DNA of 64,000 nt from Thermacetogenium phaeum DSM 12270 (GCF_000305935.1 NC_018870.1:141942-205941), one strand, 5' to 3'; counted from the stretch's first letter, positions 25,680 to 34,951 are shown. Made by a program: numbers and translations. The notes: a model not told the origin generated them from the letters alone.

Positions 25680-27257
25680 ATGAAACGAGGTACGAAGCTG
25701 ATAGTTGTTGACCCTCGTGCCAACTGGTTGGCGACTAGAGCGGAACACCATCTGCAACTTCGCCCGGGAACGGATGGGGCCTTAGCCCTGGCCTTGCTTT
25801 ATGCTGTCATCAAAACCGATAAATACGACAAGCAATTTGTGGAAAAATGGTGCTATGGCTTTGACAAACTGGCGGAGAGAGTTGCCCAATATCCTCCCGA
25901 GTGGGCGGAAGAGATTACCGGCGTGCCTGCTGAAGATATCTATGCTGCTGCTGAGTGCCTTGTTCAAAAACCTTCCAGTGCCTGCACTGGTGTTGCCATT
26001 GACCAAAACCCCAATTGCATTCAGATTGCCCATGCGCTTTACAGTATTTTTGCTATCACGGGCAATTTGGACATCCCTGGTGGATTGTTTATGGGACAGC
26101 CGCAGTTTTTTGCCGGCGCTGCTGTAGATTCTAATGAAGACGAAGAAGAGTTTGAAGGTATCGGCTATCGTGAATTCCCTGCAATTCCCATGATAGTAAA
26201 CACTACACATCCCGATTGTACCTTGGAAGCTTTAGAAACCGGTAAACCGTATCCCATTAAATTTGCTTTTATCCAGAGCACAAATTTCCTTGCTTCTTCT
26301 ATAGTAGTCCAACCCAAGCGATGGTATGAAGCGATGCGAAAATTGGAATTTATAGTTGCGTCTGATATTTTTATGAATCCAACAATAATGGCTTTAGCAG
26401 ATCTGGTTTTGCCTGTTTCTACTTCCCTGGAGCACGATGGAATCGTTATGAATAGTATGGCTTCTCAACCAGGCCAGTTTGGTGCTCTCGTCAAAATCAT
26501 TGATGACTTTGGTGAAACCAAGAGCGATTTGGAAATTGTTCTTGATTTGTATCATCGCTTATATCCAGACAGCAATGATCCTAGATGGAAAGATCCAGAA
26601 AGCTATCTGACACATGACATGGTGCAAATACCCGGTATTGGTGTCACCTTCCCCGAACTTAAAGAGCGCGTAATAGGTCAATATGAGCTTGAATACCGTA
26701 AATACGAAAAAGGTCTGTTACGAGCGGATGGAAAACCTGGTTTCAATACCCCTACCGGTAAGATTGAATTGTATAGCACCATACTAGCGTCACTGAATGA
26801 AGATCCCCTACCTTATTATATCGAGCCCAAGTTCAGTGCGGTCTCAAGACCAGATATTGCCAAGGAATATCCATTGATTATGACTACCGGTGCCAGACGG
26901 TTTACCTATTTCCATTCAGAACATCGTCAGATTAGTAAATTGCGAGAAATCCACCCATGGCCAACGGCAGAAATCAATCCGAAAACGGCTGCGGAAAAAG
27001 GCATTACAGAAGGTTCTTGGATATATATTGAAAATCCTTGGGGAAAAGCAAAAGTTGTTGCTCACGTGACTCCGATTGTTAAAGAAAATGTTGTATCCGT
27101 GGATCACGGATGGTGGTATCCGGAAAGAGACCCAGAAAAACTTTTTGATGTTTGGGAACCCAGCATTAATAGTTTAATTCCACACAAGGAAATTGGCAAA
27201 CTTGGTTTTGGTACGCATTATAAGTGTATGCCGTGTAAAATTTACAGAGCTGAATAG
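25680..27257 (+). pseudogene. Molybdopterin oxidoreductase catalytic subunit, N-terminally truncated
   Basis: A 525-residue frame matching the C-terminal two-thirds of a DMSO-reductase-family enzyme. [20 protein letters not shown] followed by QLRPGTDGALALAL is the middle of the cofactor-binding region. NFLASSIVV, LVLPVSTSLEHDG and the C-terminal MGD-binding GARRFTYFHSEHRQ all follow normally. The 4Fe-4S and first MGD domains (about 150-200 residues) are absent, and there is no ribosome site at the ATG. Downstream genes for the Fe-S partner and the zinc-ribbon protein are intact. Similar enzymes act as transhydroxylases, acetylene hydratases or formate/polysulfide-type reductases; the substrate is unclear. 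Confidence 0.8.
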
Positions 27258-27281
27258 CGCAGGGAATAGGAGGGAATGAAG

Positions 27282-27620
27282 ATGGCACAATATGGTTTGC
27301 TGATCGATAATGAATACTGTACCGGGTGCCGCAGTTGTGAAGTTGCTTGTAAAAATGAGAACGATCTGCCCTTAGGGCAATGGGGCATTAAAGTGCTAGA
27401 ACTTGGCCCGTGGAAGCTGATGGATGGCAAGCACTGGGAGTTTCGTTATATACCAGTTCCTACTTCATATTGTAATCTCTGCCAGCATAGAGTAGCTAAA
27501 GGAGAGCAACCTTCTTGTGTTTTACACTGTCTTGCTAGTGCCATTGAATATGGCCCAGTGGAAGAGCTTGCTGCAAAGTTGGAGGCTAAAGGAAAAAAGG
27601 CATCGATTTTCATACCTTAA
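27282..27620 (+). CDS. Small 4Fe-4S electron-transfer subunit
   Basis: A 112-residue ferredoxin-like subunit. The clusters are CTGCRSCEVACKNEND near residue 15 and a CNLCQHRV...CVLHC set near residues 65-85, giving two cubane sites at most. It is far shorter than typical DmsB-type subunits (about 190-280 residues) and lacks the beta-sandwich tail seen at 1-197, but ends with a proper stop. ATG 27282 is preferred because AGGAGG lies eight bases upstream; ATG 27276 is too close. It would serve the oxidoreductase just upstream. Confidence 0.8.
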   Translation: MAQYGLLIDNEYCTGCRSCEVACKNENDLPLGQWGIKVLELGPWKLMDGKHWEFRYIPVPTSYCNLCQHRVAKGEQPSCVLHCLASAIEYGPVEELAAKLEAKGKKASIFIP

Positions 27621-27653
27621 TTTATAGTGTAATGGGTTTTAGGAGGGATAGAT

Positions 27654-27797
27654 ATGTGTTTTCGGCCTCCAAGGGTTAACAAGTCAGTAAAATGCCCTGA
27701 ATGTGGAGCCATTAATCCTGCCACTGCAAAAAACTGTATAAAATGTAAGGCCAGTTTGGATTCAAAGGACAAAAAAAAATCAAAAGAAAAAGAGTGA
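27654..27797 (+). CDS. 47-residue MCFRPP-type zinc-ribbon protein
   Basis: Starts MCFRPPRVNKSVKCPECG, then CIKCKASL and a Lys/Asp-rich tail, nearly the same design as the protein at 1923. AGGAGGG lies 8 bases before the ATG. It follows the Fe-S subunit by 33 bases and is followed by a hairpin. Twofold occurrence in the same place argues for a genuine accessory protein of these molybdoenzyme operons. Function unknown. Confidence 0.75.
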   Translation: MCFRPPRVNKSVKCPECGAINPATAKNCIKCKASLDSKDKKKSKEKE

Positions 27798-27811
27798 GAG
27801 TGACATTTGCT

Positions 27812-27843
27812 AGAGCACCTGATACGGTTGGTTCAGGTGCTCT
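27812..27843 (+). terminator. Hairpin after zinc-ribbon gene
   Basis: AGAGCACCTGA pairs perfectly with TCAGGTGCTCT over 11 bp, followed by TAGTTTA. It ends the oxidoreductase operon. Confidence 0.65.
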
Positions 27844-27881
27844 TAGTTTACCGGTGTTCGACGGTCAGATCGTATCTACCG

Positions 27882-28060
27882 AGAATGAGGCCTGAAAGGA
27901 ATAATAATAAAAAACTGTTTAATCCAAGTCTCATTTTGAAACCATTGCTGTGGACTGAGCCGGTATCTGCAGACTATCGCCGACGTTATCTGGGTTTAGT
28001 GGTGCTGTACCCTTGGGGGATTTTACCGTCAGAATGGCATGATATTTGCTATATGATTTC
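27882..28060 (+). pseudogene. Unrecognised fragment cut by IS1182 element
   Basis: An open frame from ATG 27882 reads RPERNNNKKLFNPSLILKPL and LVVLYPWGILPSEWHDICYM, then runs into the left end of the IS. No family recognised. It may be the start of a gene interrupted by the insertion. Confidence 0.3.
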
Positions 28061-29993
28061 GCTGCAAAAACCCCCCAAAAACACCTTGTAAATCGACATT
28101 AGAAGGAGGAAATCTTTCCATAACAACGAATCATAGAGATATAGCAAAAAACAAGAAGCAATAGTAATCAAAATTTAATTTTAGGGTGACAGGTCATGTT
28201 CAGAGAGAATAAATCACATTTGCAAACAGAACTATTCAATACCACTACCTTAATGCACCCCAGAACAATAGCGCAGTTAAAGAAGAGTTGGGCGCCTATC
28301 TACTATGAACACGTTTTTTGCCGGATAGACGAAAAGAAGTTTGCGCACCTTTATTGCGAGAATAACGGCAGCCCCAATAAACCGGTGAACATCCTCCTTT
28401 CCCTGGAATTTATCAAGCACCTTTACGACTATACCGACGAGCAACTTTTGGAGCAATATTACTTTAATTACCAGATAGCCTATGCCTTGGGCCAACGTAA
28501 CCTGGGCGAACTCTATATCTGCGAAAGGACCCTCTATGACTTCCGCCGGCGGCTCTACGAATATACCATCCAGCACCCCGAAGAAGAGGACCTGATATTT
28601 CAGCAATTTCAGGGGCTCCTAGAGCACTTTCTTGCCATAACCAAAATCAAGACGAATGAACAGCGGATGGATTCCACCGCTATCATGCCCAATATCAAAC
28701 GCGCCGGCAGGTTGTCCTTAGCCTTTGACGTTTTAAAAAAAGGAGTAGCGGCATGCCCCCAGGAGCTGTTGCCGGAAAAGCTCCAAAAGGTTTTAGAGCC
28801 GGCCTTTAAAACTGAGGTCCTCTATCGCTCCCGCAGCCAGGACGTCCAGGCCAGGCTAGAAAAGATAGTGGAATTGCAAGAAGAGCTTCTGGCTTTAACC
28901 TCCAACCTGCCGGAAATCCAAGCCAAGCCGGAGATAAAACTCGTCCAGCGCTTTATTGATGAACAAACCACCTATGACCCGGAACAAAAGAAGAGGATTG
29001 TCAAAGAAAACAAAGACATCCGCCCCGACTCCTTACAATCGGCCTACGACCAGGACGCCACCTTTCGCAAGAAAGGGAATAAAGAGCAGGTGGGTTACGT
29101 CTGCAACCTCACCGAGACCTGTAGCGAAGAAAATGACGTCCAGTTCATTACTGACTATGTGCTGGAAAAGAATACTAAAGCCGATGTCGAGATGGCTGCC
29201 GAGCGCCTACCCAAAATAAAAGAGCGCACTGGCGTAACGGACCTCTACACCGATGGCGGCTATTACGGCGAAGACCTCCACCGTAAGGCCGAAGCAGAAC
29301 TGAATGTAAAGATGCACTATACCAATCTAACCGGGCGGCAACCGGAGGCAGGTAAAATACCCCTGACTGCTTTTAAAATCGAAAACCGGCAAAAGGTCTT
29401 AGCCTGCCCGCAACAGCAGACCCCTACCCATACCTTTTATGACGAAGCCAAGCGCAAGATTACAGCCTGGTTTGACCCCCAAATTTGTCGGGAGTGCCCC
29501 CTCCACGAACAGTGCCCGGTGAAGATCCAGAAGAAAAAAGCCTTGTTGCAATTTAATCAAAGCGCTCTTTTAGCAGCAGAAACCCGCCAAGAAATGGCCG
29601 ATAGCCAATGCCGGCGGGAAAATACCAGCAAACGGGCAGCCATCGAAGGAACTGTCTCGGCCATAAAACGCGGTCACGGTGCCCAAAAGCTAACCGTAAG
29701 GGGTCAAATAAAGAGTGCTTTGGTAATGGGCTTTAAATGTATTGCTCACAACTTTCAACAGCTGAAGAACTGGTTTCACATTAAACGCAAAGAGGCTAGG
29801 GAAATATCTGTTAAACCCAAAATATCTTTGCCAGGGGTTGGTGTCCCTATCTAATGGAATAACCAGGAAAAACGGAGTGGAACAATAGTTTTAGGCACAC
29901 TGTAATGCGCTATATCACCTATAAAATACCATTTTTTGTTGTCAAAGAGCTTTTGTGTACTTGTATGGGTTAGTTGTTTTGGGGTTTTTGCAC
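28061..29993 (+). mobile_element. IS1182-family insertion sequence
   Basis: The ends carry inverted repeats: CTGCAAAAACCCCCC-AAAAC near 28062 and, at the right, TTTTGGGGTTTTTGCAC near 29978-29993. Between them is one transposase gene with a leader of about 130 bases. It looks intact and probably split the region between the zinc-ribbon gene and the second fdhD. Confidence 0.75.
28196..29854 (+). CDS. IS1182-family transposase
   Basis: A 552-residue transposase. The N-terminal domain has LLSLEFIKHLYDYTDEQLLEQ and CERTLYDFRRRL. The catalytic domain has RMDSTAIMPNI (first Asp), VTDLYTDGGYYGEDLHRKAE (second Asp) and RAAIEGTVSAIKRGHG (Glu), with a cysteine cluster CRECPLHEQCP between. The length is normal and there are no frameshifts, so it is probably active. 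Confidence 0.9.
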   Translation: MFRENKSHLQTELFNTTTLMHPRTIAQLKKSWAPIYYEHVFCRIDEKKFAHLYCENNGSPNKPVNILLSLEFIKHLYDYTDEQLLEQYYFNYQIAYALGQRNLGELYICERTLYDFRRRLYEYTIQHPEEEDLIFQQFQGLLEHFLAITKIKTNEQRMDSTAIMPNIKRAGRLSLAFDVLKKGVAACPQELLPEKLQKVLEPAFKTEVLYRSRSQDVQARLEKIVELQEELLALTSNLPEIQAKPEIKLVQRFIDEQTTYDPEQKKRIVKENKDIRPDSLQSAYDQDATFRKKGNKEQVGYVCNLTETCSEENDVQFITDYVLEKNTKADVEMAAERLPKIKERTGVTDLYTDGGYYGEDLHRKAEAELNVKMHYTNLTGRQPEAGKIPLTAFKIENRQKVLACPQQQTPTHTFYDEAKRKITAWFDPQICRECPLHEQCPVKIQKKKALLQFNQSALLAAETRQEMADSQCRRENTSKRAAIEGTVSAIKRGHGAQKLTVRGQIKSALVMGFKCIAHNFQQLKNWFHIKRKEAREISVKPKISLPGVGVPI

Positions 29994-30108
29994 CAGAATC
30001 GCTATATTACTTTTTTTAAAACCAATATTCCCAACAATCCAGGGTAACGAGTATCAAAATGGGAAAGGGTTTGTTGATGGAGAAAATTTCGGAGGAGCGT
30101 CGATCATT

Positions 30109-30897
30109 TTGTTTGATTTGACCAAAAAAGTTTCAATAGTGTATATCAGTGATGGATTTAAAACTGTGATTGAGGATACTGTAGTGTGCGAGCATTACCT
30201 TACACTTTTAATAGACGGCAAGAAACGAGCGACCTTTTCTTGTACCCCAGAGTATTTAGAAGAAATGATATTAGGCTATTTGCTCACCGAAGGAATTGTG
30301 GAAAAGATAGAGGATGTAGAAAAAGTGGCTTTTTCTCAAGATGGGCATGAGGTAGATGTGTCAATTAGAAAAGGCATGCAATTACCGATAACGGGAGAGA
30401 GCAACCTGGATAACAGAAGACAACATCCAAACTATAGAAGAACAGCCTTCCAGCAGCCGGGGCTAAAAAGAACGGATTGCTCTATATCTTTTTCCATTTC
30501 AGAGATATTAAGAAATTTTGAACGTTTTATTGAGAAAGCTCAGATGTATAAAAAGACGAGAGCGGTTCACAGTTCAGCTTTATGTAATGAGGATGGGATT
30601 ATATTTGTCATTAATGATATCGGTCGCCATAACGCCATTGATAAGGTAATCGGAATGGCGCAAAAAAAGCGAATAGCATTGTCGGGAACCTATATTGTGA
30701 CCAGCGGGAGAGTGCCGACAGAGATAGCGAGAAAAGTGATAAAGGGCGGTATACCCATGCTGGTTGCCCGGTCGGTTGCCACGTATGAAGCTATAGAGCT
30801 GGCAAGGCGGTATGACCTGATTTTGGTCGGTGGGCTTGGGTATGGACAAATCAAGGTATACAATGGCGGTCAGCACTTAGTAGACGAAAAACTTTAA
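30109..30897 (+). CDS. fdhD: FdhD, sulfurtransferase for formate dehydrogenase
   Basis: A 262-residue FdhD. Key blocks are LEEMILGYLLTEGIVEK, KKTRAVHSSALCNEDG, IGRHNAIDKVIGMAQ, TSGRVPTEIARKVIKGG and the C-terminal VARSVATYEAIELARRYDL. It hands sulfur to the Mo/W cofactor of formate dehydrogenase. GGAGGAG lies upstream of a TTG at 30109; no ATG is available at that place. It heads the second fdhD-mobA-mobB-moeA set. The other copy (21330) is truncated, so this is the only working one seen. Confidence 0.9.
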   Translation: MFDLTKKVSIVYISDGFKTVIEDTVVCEHYLTLLIDGKKRATFSCTPEYLEEMILGYLLTEGIVEKIEDVEKVAFSQDGHEVDVSIRKGMQLPITGESNLDNRRQHPNYRRTAFQQPGLKRTDCSISFSISEILRNFERFIEKAQMYKKTRAVHSSALCNEDGIIFVINDIGRHNAIDKVIGMAQKKRIALSGTYIVTSGRVPTEIARKVIKGGIPMLVARSVATYEAIELARRYDLILVGGLGYGQIKVYNGGQHLVDEKL

Positions 30898-31044
30898 TGT
30901 TTGACTCTTTGGCCTCGCTATTTTAGGGTCTTCGGCAGTAGGCTTCAATGCCAGTCATCTGGTGCGGATATTGGAACATTGATTTAATTAATATGCCGGT
31001 TTAGCCGGCTGTTGGCCGGTATTCGGCCTGGGGGGAATGCATTA

Positions 31045-31677
31045 ATGAAGGCGAGCGGAATAATCCTGGCCGGTGGAAGCAGCTCGCGCATGGGAAGGGA
31101 TAAGTCTCTCATGGTATACAACCAACAAACGCTGATAGAACGGACTGTGAATGAGCTGCGGAAGGTCGTGGATGAAATAGTTATAGCCAGCAACAACACC
31201 TCTAAATACAGCATTCCCGGGGTTATTGAGGTTCCGGACCTTTACCCCGGAATGGGGCCACTGGCCGGGATCCATGCCGGACTGAAGCAGATCAAGCACC
31301 GATATGCCTTTGTCATCAGCTGTGACATGCCGCTTTTTAGGGCCGAACTGGCGAAATATCTTTTAGAACTCAGCCCCGGCTACGATGTGGTTGTTCCTCA
31401 AATAAACGATTACTTGGAACCACTTTGTGCAGTTTACTCGAAGGAATGTCTGGAGCCGATTGAAAGTTGTTTAAAGGCGGGGGTGAGAAAAATTATCTTA
31501 TTTTTTCCCCAGGTCAGGGTGTTAACGATAGGGCGTAGAGAAATCGAAAACATTGGTAATCCCGAAGAGCTGTTCTACAATCTGAACACACCCGAAGATT
31601 ACAGGCTGCTGCTGGAGCGCCGACAGAGCCGACAGAAGGGGCAAGAAGAACATTGCGATGAGGGGGTATCAAATTGA
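31045..31677 (+). CDS. mobA: Molybdenum cofactor guanylyltransferase MobA (copy 2)
   Basis: A 210-residue MobA with LAGGSSSRMGRDKSLM and ISCDMPLF. Residues 20-110 are almost the same as copy 1, and the C-terminal part is more diverged. GGGGGAATGC lies ahead of ATG 31045. The stop overlaps the TTG of mobB. The function is as for copy 1, but there is no riboswitch in front. Confidence 0.92.
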   Translation: MKASGIILAGGSSSRMGRDKSLMVYNQQTLIERTVNELRKVVDEIVIASNNTSKYSIPGVIEVPDLYPGMGPLAGIHAGLKQIKHRYAFVISCDMPLFRAELAKYLLELSPGYDVVVPQINDYLEPLCAVYSKECLEPIESCLKAGVRKIILFFPQVRVLTIGRREIENIGNPEELFYNLNTPEDYRLLLERRQSRQKGQEEHCDEGVSN

Positions 31678-32183
31678 AAAACTGTAAGCCGGTAATCTCT
31701 ATTGTGGGTAAGTCTGGTGCAGGTAAAACAACGCTGCTGGAAAAGGTTATCAAAAGGCTGAAGGAAGATGGAATTAGGGTTGCTGCCATCAAGCACGACG
31801 CCCATCGATTCGATATGGATAAGCCGGGAAAGGACACCTGGAGGATGGCTCAGACAGGGGCTGATGTGGTGGTAATCTCTTCGTCGGAAAAAATGGCCAT
31901 GATCGAAAAGGTTCCCCGGGAAAAGAGCCTTGATGAAATTATTGAGATGCTTCCCGATGTAGACATTGTGCTAACCGAAGGCTATAAGAGTGGCGACAAG
32001 CCGAAGATCGAGGTCTTCAGGTCGGAAGTGCATAAAGAGCGGCTCTGCTCCCCCGAGGAGCTTATCGCCATCGTCAGCGATGTGGAGTGGGACGATCTCG
32101 AAGTCCCCCGTTATCATCTCGACGACATCGACGGGGTAGCAGGAGAAATAAAAAAGTACATCGAAGCTTACGCTAACAGCTAA
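31674..32183 (+). CDS. mobB: MobB GTPase (copy 2)
   Basis: A 169-residue MobB with GKSGAGKTTL at residues 12-21 and the same KHDAHRFDMDKPGKDTWRMA block as copy 1. It starts at TTG 31674, inside the mobA stop, with GAGGGGGT upstream. Long stretches are identical in DNA with 5740-5880, so exchange between copies is likely. Confidence 0.92.
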   Translation: MKNCKPVISIVGKSGAGKTTLLEKVIKRLKEDGIRVAAIKHDAHRFDMDKPGKDTWRMAQTGADVVVISSSEKMAMIEKVPREKSLDEIIEMLPDVDIVLTEGYKSGDKPKIEVFRSEVHKERLCSPEELIAIVSDVEWDDLEVPRYHLDDIDGVAGEIKKYIEAYANS

Positions 32184-32297
32184 GAAAATTCCTGCTATCT
32201 CCACTTTATCCAAACCGGTTGCGGCCGCTTTTACCCGCACGGCGCCGTTTTCGTTGCCGGGATTGTTCCTCGGAGGGGGGTCTTGAGGAGGATTAAA

Positions 32298-33542
32298 TTG
32301 AAGATTAATGTTTCTCTGGAAGAAGCTCAGGAACTGGTTTTGAGCATGGTCAACCCTGTGGGCGAAACCGTCGTCTCCCTGCCCGCTGCTTTGGGGCGCG
32401 TCATCAGCCGGGATCTCATAGCCCCTTTTAGCGAACCTTCCTTTGATAAGTCAGCATTTGACGGTTATGCGGTCCGGGCCGGGGACACTAGATCGGCGTC
32501 TTCTGCCTCCCCGGTGGTTTTGCAGGTCATCGAGGAAGTCTCTGCAGGAAGTGTGCCTGTGAAAAAGGTTGTCCCCGGATGTGCGATAAGGATTATGACG
32601 GGGGCACCCCTTCCTGAAGGGGCGGATGCGGTGGTGCCCTTTGAAGATGTTGAGGAAGCTTTGGGTTCGATCGTAATAAGACGGCCTCTGGCTGCGGGGA
32701 GCGGGGTTATCCCAACGGGCAATGATGTGCTGGAAGGTGAAGTCATTGCCCGCCGCGGAAGGCGGGTTAATGCGCTGTTGATAGGTGTCCTGGCTTCTCT
32801 CGGCATTACCAGGGTGCCGGTCTATGATCAGGTGAGAGTGGCGATCATCAATACCGGAAGCGAGCTTCTCGATCCGTCCGAAAAGCGGCAGTTGGGCAAG
32901 ATTTATGTCAGCAATCGCTATCTCCTTGAAGCTCGGTGCAGGGAGGTGGGGGCGGAACCGGTATACCTGGAGGGGGTTCCGGACGAAAAAGGAGCCATAG
33001 CCGGTTCTTTGAAGAAGGCGCTGGAAAAGGCCGATCTGGTAATCACCACCGGGGGAACATCGGCCGGCCGTTATGACGTCATTAAGGAGGCTTTATCAAT
33101 AATCGGAGCCCAGATCCTTTTCTCGAGGGTTGCCATAAAACCCGGCAAATCGGTCATCGCCTCCCATAAAGACGAGAAGATAATCCTCTCGCTTGCGGGC
33201 AATCCGACCGCTGCCATGGTAACGTTTGATTTAGTAGCTGTTCCGGCAATAAAAAGGATGTCCGGTCTGGAAGACCCCTTGCTGCCGGTGGTTACCGGGA
33301 TCCTGGCCGGCGGCTTCCCCAGCACCAGCCCCCGGCGGCGGCTGTTGATGGCCAGGTGGAAGAGGCAGAACGGGCTTGGCCTGATAGAGCTTGCAGGAAA
33401 GCAAGGCAATGTCTTAAAGTCCTCGATAGACTGTAACCTCTTAGTCGATGTGCCTGCAGGCAGCCCACCGCTGGCTGCAGGACAGTCGGTTGCTGCGTTT
33501 GTGGTTGGAAATCTCAATGATTCCCTATCGGAGGACGAATGA
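32298..33542 (+). CDS. moeA: MoeA molybdopterin molybdenumtransferase (copy 2)
   Basis: A 414-residue MoeA with the full set of motifs: DKSAFDGYAVRAGDT, IRIMTGAPLPEGADAVVPFED, NTGSELLDP, TTGGTSAGRYDVIKEA and SLAGNPTAAMVTFD. TTG 32298 is chosen since GAGGAGG lies seven bases upstream and the next residues (KINVSLEEAQE) align with copy 1. A TTG at 32283 is also in frame. It is richer in GC than copy 1, and there is no separate molybdopterin-binding gene between mobB and moeA here. Confidence 0.92.
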   Translation: MKINVSLEEAQELVLSMVNPVGETVVSLPAALGRVISRDLIAPFSEPSFDKSAFDGYAVRAGDTRSASSASPVVLQVIEEVSAGSVPVKKVVPGCAIRIMTGAPLPEGADAVVPFEDVEEALGSIVIRRPLAAGSGVIPTGNDVLEGEVIARRGRRVNALLIGVLASLGITRVPVYDQVRVAIINTGSELLDPSEKRQLGKIYVSNRYLLEARCREVGAEPVYLEGVPDEKGAIAGSLKKALEKADLVITTGGTSAGRYDVIKEALSIIGAQILFSRVAIKPGKSVIASHKDEKIILSLAGNPTAAMVTFDLVAVPAIKRMSGLEDPLLPVVTGILAGGFPSTSPRRRLLMARWKRQNGLGLIELAGKQGNVLKSSIDCNLLVDVPAGSPPLAAGQSVAAFVVGNLNDSLSEDE

Positions 33543-33550
33543 AAGCACGA

Positions 33551-33629
33551 GCTCTTAAGGCCCGGTTGGGACCCACTTACATCGACCTCTGTAAGCCATA
33601 AACAAAAGGGAAGAGTAAGGCTTAAGAGC
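33551..33629. terminator. Inverted repeat between convergent genes
   Basis: GCTCTTAAG (33551-33559) and CTTAAGAGC (33621-33629) are perfect complements flanking a 61-base loop. They lie between moeA and the convergent minus-strand zinc-finger gene. The role is uncertain. Confidence 0.3.
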
Positions 33630-33873
33630 GGTGATCCAGGCTGATCCGGTCAAAGTATCTCTTGAGCGAGGCGATGTCCTCTTCATTGGCGATCCGCTCT
33701 TTTTTTCTTTTGTTATTCGGATTTTGGATTTTCCTTAAGCATTTTGGGCAATAGAAAAAGCGGGCTGTCTTGTACTCCATGCTCTCAAACCAACTCCAAC
33801 CGCAGGAATCGCAGTCCACCCGGAACCACTGTATCTGAAACCCCTTTTGACCGTTTAGTTCGACATCGTTCAT
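33622..33873 (-). CDS. Small zinc-ribbon protein, unknown
   Basis: An 83-residue protein with CDSCGWSWFESMEYKTARFF and CPKCLRKIQNP, a four-cysteine zinc-ribbon, then a lysine-rich helical tail. GGAGGTAG precedes the ATG. It transcribes towards moeA. It might be a regulator or an accessory factor; no family is recognised. Confidence 0.6.
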   Translation of the reverse strand: MNDVELNGQKGFQIQWFRVDCDSCGWSWFESMEYKTARFFYCPKCLRKIQNPNNKRKKERIANEEDIASLKRYFDRISLDHRS

Positions 33874-34106
33874 CTTTCTCTACCTCCATCCTTTGCCCTG
33901 AAAGGGTTAATCCATTAAAGTTTATATTCTCGGTGATTGTCGGTTCTTTCACCTTTCTCCGAAAGATATTTTCTTACTTTTTAATCCCTTTGTAAACCCG
34001 GAAGCAATTTCCAGGAAACGGTGGCAGCCTGGCAGCCGGAACCGGCTTTCCGGTGAAAGGAAAAGAAAAACCGGCCTTTCCCGGTGACAACCGACCGTAA
34101 AAAGGA

Positions 34107-34134
34107 TTGACAACCGGCCGCTGTATGTTAATCT
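34107..34134 (+). promoter_or_regulatory. Sigma-A promoter of the GntR gene
   Basis: TTGACA (34107-34112), a 16-base spacer and TAATCT (34129-34134) lie 59 bases before the GntR start. The dyad-like TTGTATGAACATGATTTAA just after could be its own operator. The 33874-34106 gap also holds short CCGGT-rich inverted repeats but no gene. Confidence 0.6.
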
Positions 34135-34192
34135 AGTTGTATGAACATGATTTAAAATGGGACAGAGTTGATTAAGTCAACGGGTGCTGCTT

Positions 34193-34951
34193 ATGGTTCA
34201 AGAAGACATGATAATTGATAAGCATTCGGTAATCCCAATTTACTATCAGTTATTTAAATACTTTGAGAAGCGGATCCGCAGCGGCGACTTCAAGCCTGGA
34301 GATGCCCTCCCAACGGAGATGGAGATAGCCGAGCGTTTCGGAATCAGCCGCATGACCGTGCGCAGGGCTATCGCGGAGCTGGCCAATCTGGGCATGGTCT
34401 ACACCCAGAAGGGAAAGGGAACCTTTGTTGCCAGGCCGAAGCTGGACAACGTCGTCTTCAACCTGGACAACTTTTACGATGAGGTCAGGCAGAAAGGGCT
34501 GGAGTGCCGGACCAAGCTCCTGGAGGCGAGGATAATCAAAGCGGACCCGTTGACGGCCAAGAGGCTGCAGATAGATGTCAACACCAGGTGCCTCTTCTTC
34601 CGCTTTGTGATCACGGCGGATGAAGAGCCGCTGGCATACGAAACCAAGTACACCATCTACGCAAAGCAAAAGCCCATCCTGGAATCGGAATTAAAGGATT
34701 CATCTCTCTCCCGGCTGGCTGCCGTTCACAGCGACAGCACGCCAGTCAGTTCCAAAAAGGTTTTGATGGCATCCCAAACGACCGAGGAGGAATCGGAGAT
34801 CCTGGGTGTTGCCTGCAATACCCCCGTCATTTTGGTGGTGCAAACCGTCTATGATCAGAACAAAAAGCCCATAGCCTGGGGGAAGACGCTCTACAGAGGA
34901 GACCGGTACAAGCTGACCATCTATGATGGTTGGTTGAGTGGGGATGAGTAA
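34193..34951 (+). CDS. GntR-family regulator with UTRA domain
   Basis: A 252-residue HutC-type regulator. The winged helix is at residues 10-75 (IPIYYQLFKYFEKRIRSGDF, MEIAERFGISRMTVRRAIAE, KGKGTFVARP). A UTRA ligand domain follows from about 95 (FRFVITADEEPLAYETKYTI) to the end. It probably senses a small methylated compound or intermediate and controls the corrinoid/methyltransferase genes that follow. The start is ambiguous between GTG 34184, ATG 34193 and ATG 34208; none has a strong ribosome site. Confidence 0.83.
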   Translation: MVQEDMIIDKHSVIPIYYQLFKYFEKRIRSGDFKPGDALPTEMEIAERFGISRMTVRRAIAELANLGMVYTQKGKGTFVARPKLDNVVFNLDNFYDEVRQKGLECRTKLLEARIIKADPLTAKRLQIDVNTRCLFFRFVITADEEPLAYETKYTIYAKQKPILESELKDSSLSRLAAVHSDSTPVSSKKVLMASQTTEEESEILGVACNTPVILVVQTVYDQNKKPIAWGKTLYRGDRYKLTIYDGWLSGDE

